Assembly (NCBI GenBank): GCA_045807125.1
Contig: JBJMHZ010000013.1
Span: 124,001 to 188,000 of the forward strand
DNA length: 64,000 nucleotides
Direction: 5' to 3'
From: JBJMHZ01 sp045807125
GTDB lineage: Bacteria > Actinomycetota > Actinomycetes > JAWWOL01
Below, piece after piece: positions 1-8,821 of this stretch. A model generated the notes under the pieces. That model worked only from the letters and a program-made list of their open reading frames with translations. It did not search any database and was not told the origin of the DNA. Positions within the stretch are counted from its first letter, which is position 1, and each line of letters opens with the position of its first letter. Both the position numbers and the translations under genes were made by a program.

Positions 1-869
1 TCCTGGACCGTGTCGACGAGACGCTCGCCGGCCGGCGTCATGGGCTCTCCTACCTGCTGGACCAGGAGTCCGACGCCGAGCTGGTGGTCTGCGTCTTCAC
101 CGAGACCGATCGCATCCACCACTTCCTGTGGCGCGACCTGATGGACGCGGAGTCCCCGCTGCACGCTCGCATCCTCGACATCTACGGTCGCCTGGACCAA
201 GCCATCGGCGAGCTCGCCCGGCGGGCCGGCGACGGCGGCCTGATGCTGGTGAGCGACCACGGCTTCGGGTCCGTGTCGACGCAGTTCTGCGTCAACGCCT
301 GGCTGCGGGAGACCGGCTACCTGGCGCTGCCCGCCACCGCGAGCGGGCTGGACGAGATCGACGCGCGGACCGTGGCGTTCGCCCTGGATCCGGGTCGCAT
401 CTTCCTGAACCGCCGGCCACGCTTCCCACGGGGTCACGAGCTGCCCGTCGAGTCGCTGCTTGAGGAGATCAGCGCAGGACTGCTCGCGCTTCGGCGTCGC
501 CCGGACGGTGAGATCGTCCCGTCGGGCGACGGCGATCCCGTGGTGGCGGAAGTGCTGCGCGGGAGCGACATCTACGCCGGCCCGTGCTCGGAGATGGCGC
601 CAGACCTGGTCGTCGTGGCCGCGCCCGACGTGCAGGTGCGAGGCACGTGGGCGACCGATGCGCTGGTCATCGACAGCCCCTTGACGGGTACGCACACCCG
701 GCACGACGCGCTGCTGTGGTGCCGCGGCGATCTCGCCGATGGCACCGCCGACATGCGCGACGTCGCGCCGACCATGCTCGCCGAGCTCGGGCTGGTACCG
801 CCCGCCACGATGGACGGACTCGACGCCCGCCGCATTCGTACCCTGACCACATCGTCCCTAGGGTCGTGA
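1..869 (+). CDS. Type I phosphodiesterase / nucleotide pyrophosphatase family protein (5' partial)
   Basis: The gene begins left of the window; about 288 C-terminal residues are visible in the frame starting at base 3. They match the type I phosphodiesterase/nucleotide pyrophosphatase branch of the alkaline phosphatase superfamily, metal-dependent hydrolases of phosphodiester or phosphonate bonds. The metal-site segment SDHGFGS lies near visible residue 84, a second His-containing segment reads GTHTRHDALLWCRG, and the family-typical end DVAPTMLAELGL is present. Only 6 bases separate its stop from the B12-radical SAM gene, so the two are probably co-transcribed. The substrate cannot be inferred. 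The family is clear; the role in this operon is not. Confidence 0.8.
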   Translation, partial: LDRVDETLAGRRHGLSYLLDQESDAELVVCVFTETDRIHHFLWRDLMDAESPLHARILDIYGRLDQAIGELARRAGDGGLMLVSDHGFGSVSTQFCVNAWLRETGYLALPATASGLDEIDARTVAFALDPGRIFLNRRPRFPRGHELPVESLLEEISAGLLALRRRPDGEIVPSGDGDPVVAEVLRGSDIYAGPCSEMAPDLVVVAAPDVQVRGTWATDALVIDSPLTGTHTRHDALLWCRGDLADGTADMRDVAPTMLAELGLVPPATMDGLDARRIRTLTTSSLGS

Positions 870-875
870 TGATCG

Positions 876-2696
876 ATGACGCTCTCTCTCGCTCCGATCG
901 AGCGATCCAAGCCGGGCGAGTTCACCATCAAGGTCGACTCGCGCATCGTCGATTCCGCCACGACCACGGCGTTCTTCGTCATCCTGCTCGACGGCGACCT
1001 CGTCATGTCCCCCGAGCATCTCGGCGTCGCCTACATGGCGGCCGTCCTGCGCGAGGCCGGCTTCGGCGCCGAGATCAGGGAGGCCCAGCACGGCAGGTAC
1101 GACGCGATCGTCGCGGAGATAACCGAGCGCCGGCCCTCCCTGGTGTGCTTCACGCTGATGAGCCTCAACGTCCCCAGCTGCGTCGCGTTCTCGCAGCAGC
1201 TGCGGGAGGCGTACCCGGAGGCAGTCATCGCCTGCGGCGGACCGGCCGGCACGTTCACCGGCACCGAGGTCCTACGGCTCAACCCCTACGCGGACATCGT
1301 CGCGATCGGGGAGGGCGAGCCCATCATCCTGGACCTGATCCAGCGGGTGGCCCTCGACGAGCCGCTCGACACAGTGCCGGGTGTGGCGTACCGAGCTGCC
1401 GATGGCTCGCTCCGGCAGAATCCGGCGCGCCCGCTCATCCACGACCTGGATGCGCTGCCTTACCCCGCGCGCGACCAGCTCTTGGCGCACGGCAACAAGC
1501 TCGAGTACGTGCGCGTGAGCACCAGCCGCGGCTGCGTCGCGATGTGCACGTTCTGCTCGGCGCCCAACCTGGGCAACCGGATCCAGCCGGGAAAGGCATG
1601 GCGGGGACGTTCCGCTGCATCCGTCGTCGACGAGGTCGAGCATCTGGTACGGACCCATCGCTTCCGCACGTTGGACTTCGTGGACTCCACCTTCGAGGAC
1701 CCCGACGGAGGCCGCGTCGGCAAGAAGCGAGTGCGTGCGATCGCCGAGGGCATCCTGGAGCGCAAGCTCGACATCTACTACAACGTCTGCATGCGGGCCG
1801 AGAACTGGGCCGACACGCCCGAGGACCACGACCTGCTCGACCTGCTCGTCCGCAGCGGCCTGGAGAAGGTGAACGTCGGCATCGAGTCCGGCGTTCCCGA
1901 GGAGCTCGAGCTCTGGGACAAGCGCGCCACCGTGCAGGACAACATCACGATCATTCGCCTGCTACGCGAGCATGGCATCTACCTGGCGATGGGGTTCATC
2001 CCGTTCCACCCTTACGCCACGGTCGAGACCCTGGTGCAGAACGCCGACTTCCTGCGCGCGCACGCCGGGCACAACCTCCGCCGGCTCACCGAGCGCCTCG
2101 AGGTCTACCCGGGCACCGGCATCGTCGCCAAGCTGGCCGAGGACGGCCTGCTGGGCGAGGGTTACTTCGAGAGCCTCGATCCGTACGACTACCGCTACGC
2201 CGATGAGCGCGTGGAGCAGCTGGCCCTGCACTTCGCCTCGCTGTACAACAACGAGGACTATCACGAGCACGGCATGCTCACCGAGCAGTCGGCCGTCTTC
2301 GAGTTCGAGACGTTCAACGTCGTCGTGCAGACCTTCGTCTCGCGGCTGTACCGCAAGTTCAACAGCGTGCCAGCCGCCATGGCGGTCCTCGAGGAGCTCA
2401 AGGACTTCCTGCACGCGAAGCGGCAGGCCATGGGGCAGGCCAACTACGAGTTCTTCATGGAGAACCTGCACGATGTGCTGGAGGACCGCATCGACGGAGC
2501 GAAGCGGCTCCGGCAGGTCGCGGCCGTGGACGCCAGGTTCCGTACGGCCATCGACGAGATCCGGGGGGCGCAGCTGCGCACCGGCCTCGCGCTGCACCGG
2601 CTCGGGCTCGACGTCACTTCGATCGCGTCCGAGCTGCCCGAGCACGCGCGTGGCGGAGCCCCGCGCAGCTACAACGGGGGCGCGCCGACGTGGTAG
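876..2696 (+). CDS. B12-binding domain radical SAM protein
   Basis: A 606-residue protein with a cobalamin-binding-like Rossmann domain (about residues 30-160, including IVAIGEGEPI) followed by a radical SAM core. The cluster motif is CVAMCTFC with Cys220, Cys224 and Cys227 (CX3CX2C). Proteins of this architecture typically methylate or rearrange unactivated carbons using an Fe4S4 cluster, SAM and cobalamin. The canonical DXHXXG cobalamin motif is not obvious, so binding may be base-off without a protein His ligand. The C-terminal 200 residues carry no motif I recognise. Its last 7 bases overlap the next gene (an MtrA-like protein), which suggests translational coupling and a shared pathway. 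The substrate is unknown. Confidence 0.88.
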   Translation: MTLSLAPIERSKPGEFTIKVDSRIVDSATTTAFFVILLDGDLVMSPEHLGVAYMAAVLREAGFGAEIREAQHGRYDAIVAEITERRPSLVCFTLMSLNVPSCVAFSQQLREAYPEAVIACGGPAGTFTGTEVLRLNPYADIVAIGEGEPIILDLIQRVALDEPLDTVPGVAYRAADGSLRQNPARPLIHDLDALPYPARDQLLAHGNKLEYVRVSTSRGCVAMCTFCSAPNLGNRIQPGKAWRGRSAASVVDEVEHLVRTHRFRTLDFVDSTFEDPDGGRVGKKRVRAIAEGILERKLDIYYNVCMRAENWADTPEDHDLLDLLVRSGLEKVNVGIESGVPEELELWDKRATVQDNITIIRLLREHGIYLAMGFIPFHPYATVETLVQNADFLRAHAGHNLRRLTERLEVYPGTGIVAKLAEDGLLGEGYFESLDPYDYRYADERVEQLALHFASLYNNEDYHEHGMLTEQSAVFEFETFNVVVQTFVSRLYRKFNSVPAAMAVLEELKDFLHAKRQAMGQANYEFFMENLHDVLEDRIDGAKRLRQVAAVDARFRTAIDEIRGAQLRTGLALHRLGLDVTSIASELPEHARGGAPRSYNGGAPTW

Positions 2697-3538
2697 AGCA
2701 CCCGCTCGACGTTGCGATCTGCACGCTCAACGAGCATCGGTTGGCCGCCCGGCTGCACCGGTTGCCCCGCGTGGCGTTGGCAGCGCCGCTGGCGACCGCC
2801 AACCTCGGCATCGAGGAGCTCGTCGTCAGGACGCTTGCGATGCGCCACGTACGGCACATCGTCGTGTGCGGACCCGACTCATCGGTCTTCAAGCAGGGTC
2901 AGAGCCTCCTCGCGCTCATGCGGAGCGGATGCACCAAAGACGGCAGGATCATCGGGGCGCAGGGTTACCAGCCCCGCTTGGTGAACCTGCGCCCGGCGGT
3001 GATCGACGAGTTCCGCACGCGCATCCGCATGCACGACCTCGTCGGCGAGCGCGACGTCGACCGGATCGCCACCGCCGTCGCGGCGGTGCCGAGCCTTCCC
3101 AGCCAGGAACGAGTCGAGGGCGAGGGCCGGCGAGTCCCGCTGACCGGCGGCGCGCGCCTGCGGCGCATGGTCGCGACCGGTAGCAGGGTCCCCATGACCC
3201 TCGCTGAGGGCTTCTTCGTCGTCTCGGTCGATCGGTGCGCGCATCGCATCGTCGCCCGGCACTACCAGGCCGACCTCACCTCCGGTGAGGAGCTCATCGG
3301 CAAGAGCGCACAAGCAGTGCTCCTCGGCATCGTCCGCCTCGGCCTCGTGACTGAGCCAGCGCACGCCGGATACCTCGGCGTGGAGCTGGCCAAGGCCGAG
3401 ACGGCCCTGCGCCTGGGGCTCGACTACCGGCAGGACCTGCCGCTTCCCCGGCCCCGCCGGAATGCATCTCCGACCTCGTCCCATCACTGCTCCATCCGCC
3501 CCGGCACCGCTGAAGCATCGACGGCCAGCTCGACGTAG
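2690..3538 (+). CDS. MtrA-like / DUF4346 two-domain protein
   Basis: A 282-residue protein starting at a GTG inside the end of the radical SAM gene. Residues about 5-130 resemble the cobalamin-binding domain of tetrahydromethanopterin S-methyltransferase subunit A: VAICTLN, ATANLGIEELV, a VVCGPDSS strand, KQGQSLLALM, and DGRIIGAQGY. Residues about 165-260 match DUF4346, a proposed pterin-binding domain: EGFFVVSVDR, GKSAQAVL, the ending AHAGYLGVELAKAE and YRQD. In MtrA the cobalt is held by a His in an HxTGQ context; here that position is Phe67 (VFKQGQ), so classical corrinoid coordination is doubtful. The host is no methanogen, so the role is probably one-carbon or corrinoid chemistry with the adjacent radical SAM enzyme. 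That role is inferred. Confidence 0.75.
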   Translation: MVEHPLDVAICTLNEHRLAARLHRLPRVALAAPLATANLGIEELVVRTLAMRHVRHIVVCGPDSSVFKQGQSLLALMRSGCTKDGRIIGAQGYQPRLVNLRPAVIDEFRTRIRMHDLVGERDVDRIATAVAAVPSLPSQERVEGEGRRVPLTGGARLRRMVATGSRVPMTLAEGFFVVSVDRCAHRIVARHYQADLTSGEELIGKSAQAVLLGIVRLGLVTEPAHAGYLGVELAKAETALRLGLDYRQDLPLPRPRRNASPTSSHHCSIRPGTAEASTASST

Positions 3539-3576
3539 GCGGCAGGGAGCCGACCAGTCCTCGGAAAGGAACGGCC

Positions 3577-3747
3577 ATGCGCAAGATGGTGATCTCAACA
3601 TGCGTCGGAATCGTCATGGGCGCCGCCGTGCTCGCGCCGACGACCCACCTCGTCCACGGCACGACGGCCGGCTACGCGACGCAAACCACGAGCCCCAACG
3701 ACGGCGGCCTCGAGTGGGGCAGGACTCCCGTCCCCTCGCCCTTCTGA
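3577..3747 (+). CDS. Small exported peptide (56 aa), unknown function
   Basis: A short reading frame of 56 codons with a good ribosome binding site (GGAAAGGA about 7 bases before ATG). The product starts MRKMVISTCVGIVMGAAVLA, a positively charged N-terminus and hydrophobic helix typical of a signal peptide, followed by about 28 polar residues ending GRTPVPSPF. The mature part has no Cys and several Thr/Pro. It sits 38 bases after the MtrA-like gene and could be the last gene of that operon. I do not recognise a family. It could be a secreted peptide or a substrate of the neighbouring enzymes; neither is shown by the sequence. Confidence 0.5.
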   Translation: MRKMVISTCVGIVMGAAVLAPTTHLVHGTTAGYATQTTSPNDGGLEWGRTPVPSPF

Positions 3748-4209
3748 GCGGGCGCAGCACTGCATCGCAGGTCAGGACGGGTGGGCCGCCTGGGCATCGC
3801 GAGCGTCACTGCTCTGCCCCACCTGGGCTGTCCAACGAGCGCGGCCCTGCGTCGCGGCGCCAGTACTGGGATCGGTATCGCCCGAGCAAGATCATCGGTC
3901 CTGCCACGCGGCATGTTCTGGAATCCCCTCGCTCATCGGTTGGCGCCCTGCACTGCCTGAGTCGCTGGCATGACGCGCCCTGATGGCACCGAGTCGAGCG
4001 GGTCGTCGAGTGGCGGGCCAGGCGCGCCGCCGAGCCGGCACCGCCCTCCGAGGAGCCGGTGGCACGGGGGTCGTGGTGCCTCGGAAGCGCCAAGCGACGT
4101 ACCTGGCATGGTTCGTGGCCGCTTGTCTTGACAAAGAGGGTGGGGGGCGGAGGACTCTGGACACAGAGTTAGCTCGTGCTCCACCGTATTCCTATGAGGG
4201 GGATCAGCC
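3748..4209. other. Intergenic region upstream of the lanthipeptide precursor
   Basis: About 460 bases without a convincing gene. Open frames here read as low-complexity Arg/Pro/Gly-rich translations and lack ribosome binding sites. The right end probably carries the promoter and 5' leader for the lanthipeptide operon. A TTGACA hexamer lies at 4128-4133, and a ribosome binding site (GAGGGGG) stands just before the precursor ATG. Confidence 0.5.
4128..4156 (+). promoter_or_regulatory. Possible promoter of the lanthipeptide operon
   Basis: A perfect TTGACA (4128-4133) lies about 75 bases upstream of the precursor start. At 17 bases spacing the -10 position reads AGGACT, which keeps only the final T, so the match is one-sided. 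Position and orientation fit an operon promoter, but the -10 element is weak. Confidence 0.25.
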
Positions 4210-4389
4210 ATGTCCGAGGTAACGCTTGACGACGTCTTCGATCTGGACATCGAGGTTGACGAGCTCGAGCGCCGGCTTCCCGCAGCGGACTCGCAATACG
4301 GGTCGACCTGCTGCTACACCAGCGCATGCACTGACTGCAGTTGCGACTGGACGTGCACATGCTCCACCGGCAGGCCGTGCTTGTGCTGA
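4210..4389 (+). CDS. lanA: Class I lanthipeptide precursor peptide (LanA)
   Basis: A 59-residue peptide preceded by a strong ribosome binding site (GAGGGGG, 8 bases before ATG). The leader is acidic and contains FDLDIEVDELE at residues 10-20, an FNLD-type box recognised by LanB dehydratases. The C-terminal part from about Ser32 has nine Cys (34, 35, 40, 43, 45, 49, 51, 57, 59) and ten Ser/Thr, reading GSTCCYTSAC, then TDCSCDW, TCTCS and TGRPCLC. Ser/Thr would be dehydrated and captured by Cys as (methyl)lanthionines. LanC, LanB and a second LanC follow in the same direction. The leader cleavage site is not certain; no double-Gly is seen. The near one-to-one count of Cys and Ser/Thr predicts a very compact, highly bridged product. 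Confidence 0.88.
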   Translation: MSEVTLDDVFDLDIEVDELERRLPAADSQYGSTCCYTSACTDCSCDWTCTCSTGRPCLC

Positions 4390-4408
4390 TCGCTGACGGT
4401 GCGCCCCG

Positions 4409-5737
4409 TTGTCGTCGCGGGCCGAGTCCTACGTGTCGACCAGCGATTGCACGATGCCGGGACTATTCCCACGTCCGCTTCGGTCAGCGTGCTTGGAGAT
4501 CGCCCGGGACACGCTGGAGAGACTGACCGACCCGGAAATCCTCGCCAGCACCGTCGAGCAGCTTCGGGGCAGCAGCGGTTACCCGTTCGAGATGGTGTGG
4601 CGGCCAGACGGCACGACATCCGGCCCTGCCGGGATCGCGATCGCCTGCGCCGCCGCGCAGCGGGCGTGGGGCAAGGGATGGCTGCAGCCCGGCCATGATC
4701 TGTTGACCGTTGCCGCGCGGGAGGGACGGCAAGCGCAACGGATGCACCTGGGTATCGGGCACGGCCTAGCGGGCCTCGGCGTCGCGAGTGAGTTGCTCCG
4801 GTCCGGTGGCCCGAGCTATCGGCGGTTTCAGGAGCGGGTGGACGAGGAGCTGGCTGGCCGCGTCGGTCATATGGTCATCTCTCCTGAGCAGTACGATCTG
4901 CTGGGAGGCTGCACAGGCATCGCCGCCTATCTGACGATGCGGCCGAGGTCCGAATCAACGATAGCCGCTCTGAGGGTGATCGCCCTCGACCTCATGCGGC
5001 GCTTCGAGAGTCCCCGCAGTGTCGTCGAGACCTTTCTGACGTACCCGTGGAGCGAACCTGTCGACAGGGTCGAGAGCGCCAATGCTCGATTCATCGATTG
5101 TGGGCTCGCGCATGGCATCGTCGGACCGCTTGCCCTCCTCGCGCTGATGATGCGCGATGGGTCGAGCGTCGTTGATCCGGACGAAGCGAGGCGTCGGCTC
5201 GAAGTCGGGGTCGAATGGCTCCTGCAGCATATCGCTCGTCCTTCAGGTCAGTACAGGCTCCCACGCGTGGTCCAGGTTGATCAAGAACTCGTCCTGACAC
5301 CGCACGCAGCATCTCGATCTGGTTGGTGCTACGGCGCCGCTGGTTGCGCACGGGCTCTCTTCCTGTGCGCAGGCGCGCTGCGCAGTGACGCACTGGCCGG
5401 CACGGCGCTCGACATGCTCGTTCGAGCGGTCGACGATCGAACGAACGGATTGGTCTCGCCAACTATTTGTCATGGCTTGTCAGGCCTGCTCCTGTCCCTT
5501 GCCGCGACGGCTCGCGACACTCGCGACGATGCGGCGGTCCACGCCGTTCGACAGCTGACGGCTCGCGTGCTCGACCTGGCCAGCCCAAGCCACGCGTTGC
5601 TCTTTCGCGATACCGAGAACCGGGGCGCAACCGTCGACAACCCGGGTCTGCTCTGCGGTGCCGCCGGTGTTGCTCTCACGCTCTTGACGGTGGCAACGGG
5701 TTGGACGCGGTGGCTCCGGCTGCTGCTCGTGGACTAG
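4409..5737 (+). CDS. lanC: Lanthionine synthetase C-like cyclase (LanC, first copy)
   Basis: A 442-residue LanC-family cyclase, which adds Cys thiols to dehydroamino acids. Visible motifs: GHGLAGLGVA, LAHGIVGPLALL (catalytic-site His), SGWCYGAAG (first zinc Cys) and TICHGLSG (zinc Cys-His), so all three zinc ligands are present. The frame opens at a TTG 19 bases after the precursor stop with no clear ribosome binding site; ATG at 4454 (residue 16) is an alternative start. It lies between the precursor and lanB, the usual class I arrangement. A second, divergent LanC lies after lanB, which is unusual. Confidence 0.9.
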   Translation: MSSRAESYVSTSDCTMPGLFPRPLRSACLEIARDTLERLTDPEILASTVEQLRGSSGYPFEMVWRPDGTTSGPAGIAIACAAAQRAWGKGWLQPGHDLLTVAAREGRQAQRMHLGIGHGLAGLGVASELLRSGGPSYRRFQERVDEELAGRVGHMVISPEQYDLLGGCTGIAAYLTMRPRSESTIAALRVIALDLMRRFESPRSVVETFLTYPWSEPVDRVESANARFIDCGLAHGIVGPLALLALMMRDGSSVVDPDEARRRLEVGVEWLLQHIARPSGQYRLPRVVQVDQELVLTPHAASRSGWCYGAAGCARALFLCAGALRSDALAGTALDMLVRAVDDRTNGLVSPTICHGLSGLLLSLAATARDTRDDAAVHAVRQLTARVLDLASPSHALLFRDTENRGATVDNPGLLCGAAGVALTLLTVATGWTRWLRLLLVD

Positions 5738-5785
5738 TCGACGACCTGATGACGTTGCGCGAACGAGCCGGGACGGGGACCGACA

Positions 5786-8700
5786 GTGGCACAGCAACGG
5801 ATGACCTGGAAGCCTTATCACACCGGCATGGCTCGATTCTCAGCCGCGGCGATGGACGACGTGCCCCGGCCGCGCGACGACATAGAGCCCCTGGACCTTA
5901 TCCGGCACTACGCCCAGGACCCGGTCGTCATGGAGGCGGTCGAAGTCGCGAGTCCGACGCTCGGCGCGACGCTGCAGCGCGTCATGGACGGAGAGGAGCT
6001 CGACCCGAGGCGGGTTGCCCGCGCCGCGCTTGCGCTGATGCGCTACCTCGTCAGGAGAAGCACACGAGCGACGCCATTCGGTTTGCTAGCGGTCGTCGGC
6101 ATCGCACGATTGTCGGGCGAATCCAGCATGGATTCGGCCAGCGCCGGCCTCGAGATCGGTCCGCATCAGCGCTGGGTGCGAGTCGATCTCGGCTGGCTGC
6201 GCTTGCTCGTCGGCCAGCTCAGTTCCGATCTCGAGGGCTTGCGCCTGTGCAACGTGCTGTTGAGCAACCTCGTTCGGGTCGAGCAGGAGAGGCTCTATGT
6301 CGAGACGGTAGGGGCCGATGGCGTTGTGACTCGCGTCGGGCTGCGCCTCAACGCTGCCTTGACGGTCGTGCTGCAGTGCACGAGGACAGCCACACCGTTC
6401 GCCGAGCTCGCCGTGCGGCTCAGTCGCTTAGCGCCGGAGCCCCATGATCTCCGGCGCGCCGAGACGTTCCTCCAGGCGCTCATCGCGCAGCAGGTGCTGC
6501 TGACCGACCTGGCCCCATCCTTCACGGAGCCGGAGCCGCTCGCGCATCTCGCCGCCCGCGCATCGAGGATGCATCCCGACGTTGCAGCGCAGCTTGCCGT
6601 CGCCGACCAAGCAGTCAAATCGTACGCGGTGAGTCACGCTACGGCGGCCGTGGCGCAGCTGCGCGCGGCGCGGGCTTCGCTCGGACGCCTGCAGGCGTCG
6701 GACCACTCCCTGCACATAGACGCCGCCGTTCCCGACATAGCGCTGCCTCCCACTATCGCGAGCTCAGCCCAGATGGCGGCGGAGGTCCTATGGAAGCTGA
6801 CCCCCATCGACGTGGACGCCTGGCCCTTGCGCGACTACTTCGCTCAATTCGTAGAGCGGTTCGGGACGGAGCAGGCGGTGCCGGTCAAGGCGCTCGTCGA
6901 TCCTGCACGCGGGCTGGGGCTGCCGGCCCCGTACACGCCCGGCAACGAACGCGAGCATCGAAGCCCGACTCCACGCGACGTCCTTCTGGCGGAACTCGGT
7001 CAAACCGCTGCCGCAGAGGGCCGTGCGCTTCAGCTGATGGGATCCGCCATCGACGAGCTGGTCGCGGCGACCGGAGGCGCCACGGGTCATCCACCGGACT
7101 GGCTGGAGCTCATCGTGAGCGTCCTCGCACCCACCCTGGAGGCAGTGCGAAGAGGCGAGTTCGAGCTGCTCGTTCATCACACCTCTGGGGCCCGCGCCCC
7201 TGGCAGCATGATGGCTAGGTTCGGCTACATGTTCCCCGGGGTCATGCGCAGCCTGATAGCGGACATGACCGACGCCGTGCGCACCACGGACCGACACGTT
7301 CAGCTCCTCGCGCACGCACACAGCGCCCGCATGGACAACATCATGCGGGTGGGCGTGCTGCGCGAGTCCGTCCTAACGGTCGCCTCGGCCTGGGCGCACG
7401 AGCTTCCGGAAGCGCTTGACCTCGATGACGTTGCGGTTTGTGCGAGCCAGCACGGCCTCTATCTCTACTCGTTCGAGCAGCAGAATCGCATTCGCGTGAG
7501 CAGCCACCACATGCTATCCCGGAGCGCGTTCCAGTCGCCCGTTGCTCGGCTCCTTCTCGACATCAGTGCCATCGACGAGCAGCGCTGGTCCCCCTTCCGG
7601 TGGGATGCTCAAGCCATCAGCAGGATGTTCCTTCCGGAAGTGCGGTACGGCAACATCATCCTGTCGAGCGCCAAGTGGCGACCGCCCCGCGAGATGCGCG
7701 GAAGGTCCGTGCCCTGGGACGAATGGGCGCGACTCTTCCGAGATTGGCGCGCAGCGTACGACGTCCCGGACCGGGTGCAGCTGAGGAACAACGATCATAC
7801 GCTGGACCTCGACCTGGCGAGCGCACTGCACCTGCGCCTGTTTCGCGATGAGTTGCGCAAGTCCCCCGGAACTCTCGTCACGACGTCCCGCGCGTACGAC
7901 GAGCACGACGTCGGATGGAGCTCAGGGCGGATGGCCGAGATCGTCGTGCCGCTGCACCGGGCGAGCGCCTCGACAGCTGAGCGGAAAGCCGAGCCGCGGC
8001 CGCTGACGCGGCAGGCGCACCTCCCGGGCTCGGAGTGGCTGTACGTGAAGGCATACGTACCGAGTGATTCTCAGGACGAGGTTCTGTGTCGTCACTTCTC
8101 GCCGTTCCTCGCTGAGCTGGCGCCCGTCATCAGTTGCTGGTTCTTCGTCCGTTACCGCGACCCGGAGCCCCATCTGCGCCTCCGATTCCGGTTGACCGAT
8201 CGAAGCTTCCTTGCAGATGCCTTGCAAGCGCTCCACCGGTGGGGCGAGAACCTCGTGGACGCTGGCCTGGTCCGCACGCTCCAATTGGATACGTACGAGC
8301 CGGAGATCGCTCGCTACGGCGGTTCGACGGCGCTTCCGCTGGCCGAGCAGTGGTTCAGCCTCGACTCGACCGCGAGCCTCGAGATGCTCAAGTTGCGGCG
8401 GCGCGGAGGCCTTCGCGTTGACTCCATCCGACTGGCCGTGCTGAACGGTGAGCGGATACTCGAGACGTTCGCCAATGACGCCGCGCCGGCTCGGCACCTG
8501 CGCAACGAGATTGGGGGCGCGGAGGGCAACGAGTGGCGGAGGGTGAAGGAGCAGCACGTGGCGTGGCGAAAACATGCCCGTGAGCGGGACCTGTGCAACG
8601 ACGAAGCGTCGGCGGCACGCCTTTGCGGGGCATGGGCCGAGCGTCGAGCCGGTGGGGAGCGGCTGCTCGAGCAGGAGCCACGTCTTGGACACTGGCCGGT

Positions 8701-8821
8701 CGTGCGGAGCTTCTTGCACATGGCGCACAACAGGCTGGTGGGTCTGGACGCCGCGCACGAGCGCCTCTCCAATCGCGTCCTCGCTGAGGTGTGGCGGCAC
8801 CGATGGATGACCACCCGATGA
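5786..8821 (+). CDS. lanB: Lantibiotic dehydratase, full length (LanB)
   Basis: A 1011-residue protein of normal class I LanB size. The N-terminal glutamylation domain contains RYLVRRSTRATPFGLLAVVG near residues 85-105. The C-terminal SpaB_C-type elimination domain begins about residue 750 with GSEWLYVKAYVPSD and includes WFFVRYRDPEPHLRLRF and YEPEIARYGG. It uses glutamyl-tRNA to glutamylate and then dehydrate Ser/Thr in the precursor. The GTG start at 5786 has a GGGACGGGG element 8 bases upstream and lies 48 bases after the first lanC. Its end overlaps the second lanC. Having both domains, it needs no separate elimination protein. Confidence 0.93.
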   Translation: MAQQRMTWKPYHTGMARFSAAAMDDVPRPRDDIEPLDLIRHYAQDPVVMEAVEVASPTLGATLQRVMDGEELDPRRVARAALALMRYLVRRSTRATPFGLLAVVGIARLSGESSMDSASAGLEIGPHQRWVRVDLGWLRLLVGQLSSDLEGLRLCNVLLSNLVRVEQERLYVETVGADGVVTRVGLRLNAALTVVLQCTRTATPFAELAVRLSRLAPEPHDLRRAETFLQALIAQQVLLTDLAPSFTEPEPLAHLAARASRMHPDVAAQLAVADQAVKSYAVSHATAAVAQLRAARASLGRLQASDHSLHIDAAVPDIALPPTIASSAQMAAEVLWKLTPIDVDAWPLRDYFAQFVERFGTEQAVPVKALVDPARGLGLPAPYTPGNEREHRSPTPRDVLLAELGQTAAAEGRALQLMGSAIDELVAATGGATGHPPDWLELIVSVLAPTLEAVRRGEFELLVHHTSGARAPGSMMARFGYMFPGVMRSLIADMTDAVRTTDRHVQLLAHAHSARMDNIMRVGVLRESVLTVASAWAHELPEALDLDDVAVCASQHGLYLYSFEQQNRIRVSSHHMLSRSAFQSPVARLLLDISAIDEQRWSPFRWDAQAISRMFLPEVRYGNIILSSAKWRPPREMRGRSVPWDEWARLFRDWRAAYDVPDRVQLRNNDHTLDLDLASALHLRLFRDELRKSPGTLVTTSRAYDEHDVGWSSGRMAEIVVPLHRASASTAERKAEPRPLTRQAHLPGSEWLYVKAYVPSDSQDEVLCRHFSPFLAELAPVISCWFFVRYRDPEPHLRLRFRLTDRSFLADALQALHRWGENLVDAGLVRTLQLDTYEPEIARYGGSTALPLAEQWFSLDSTASLEMLKLRRRGGLRVDSIRLAVLNGERILETFANDAAPARHLRNEIGGAEGNEWRRVKEQHVAWRKHARERDLCNDEASAARLCGAWAERRAGGERLLEQEPRLGHWPVVRSFLHMAHNRLVGLDAAHERLSNRVLAEVWRHRWMTTR

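Noticed and set aside
2690..3538. Evidence of methanogenesis from the MtrA-like domain
   Set aside because: Only the subunit A-like domain is present, fused to DUF4346, in a typical actinobacterial context; none of the other Mtr subunits is seen.
3970..4131. Short frame MTRPDGTESSG... before the lanthipeptide precursor
   Set aside because: Low-complexity translation, no ribosome binding site, and no leader-like or core-like features.
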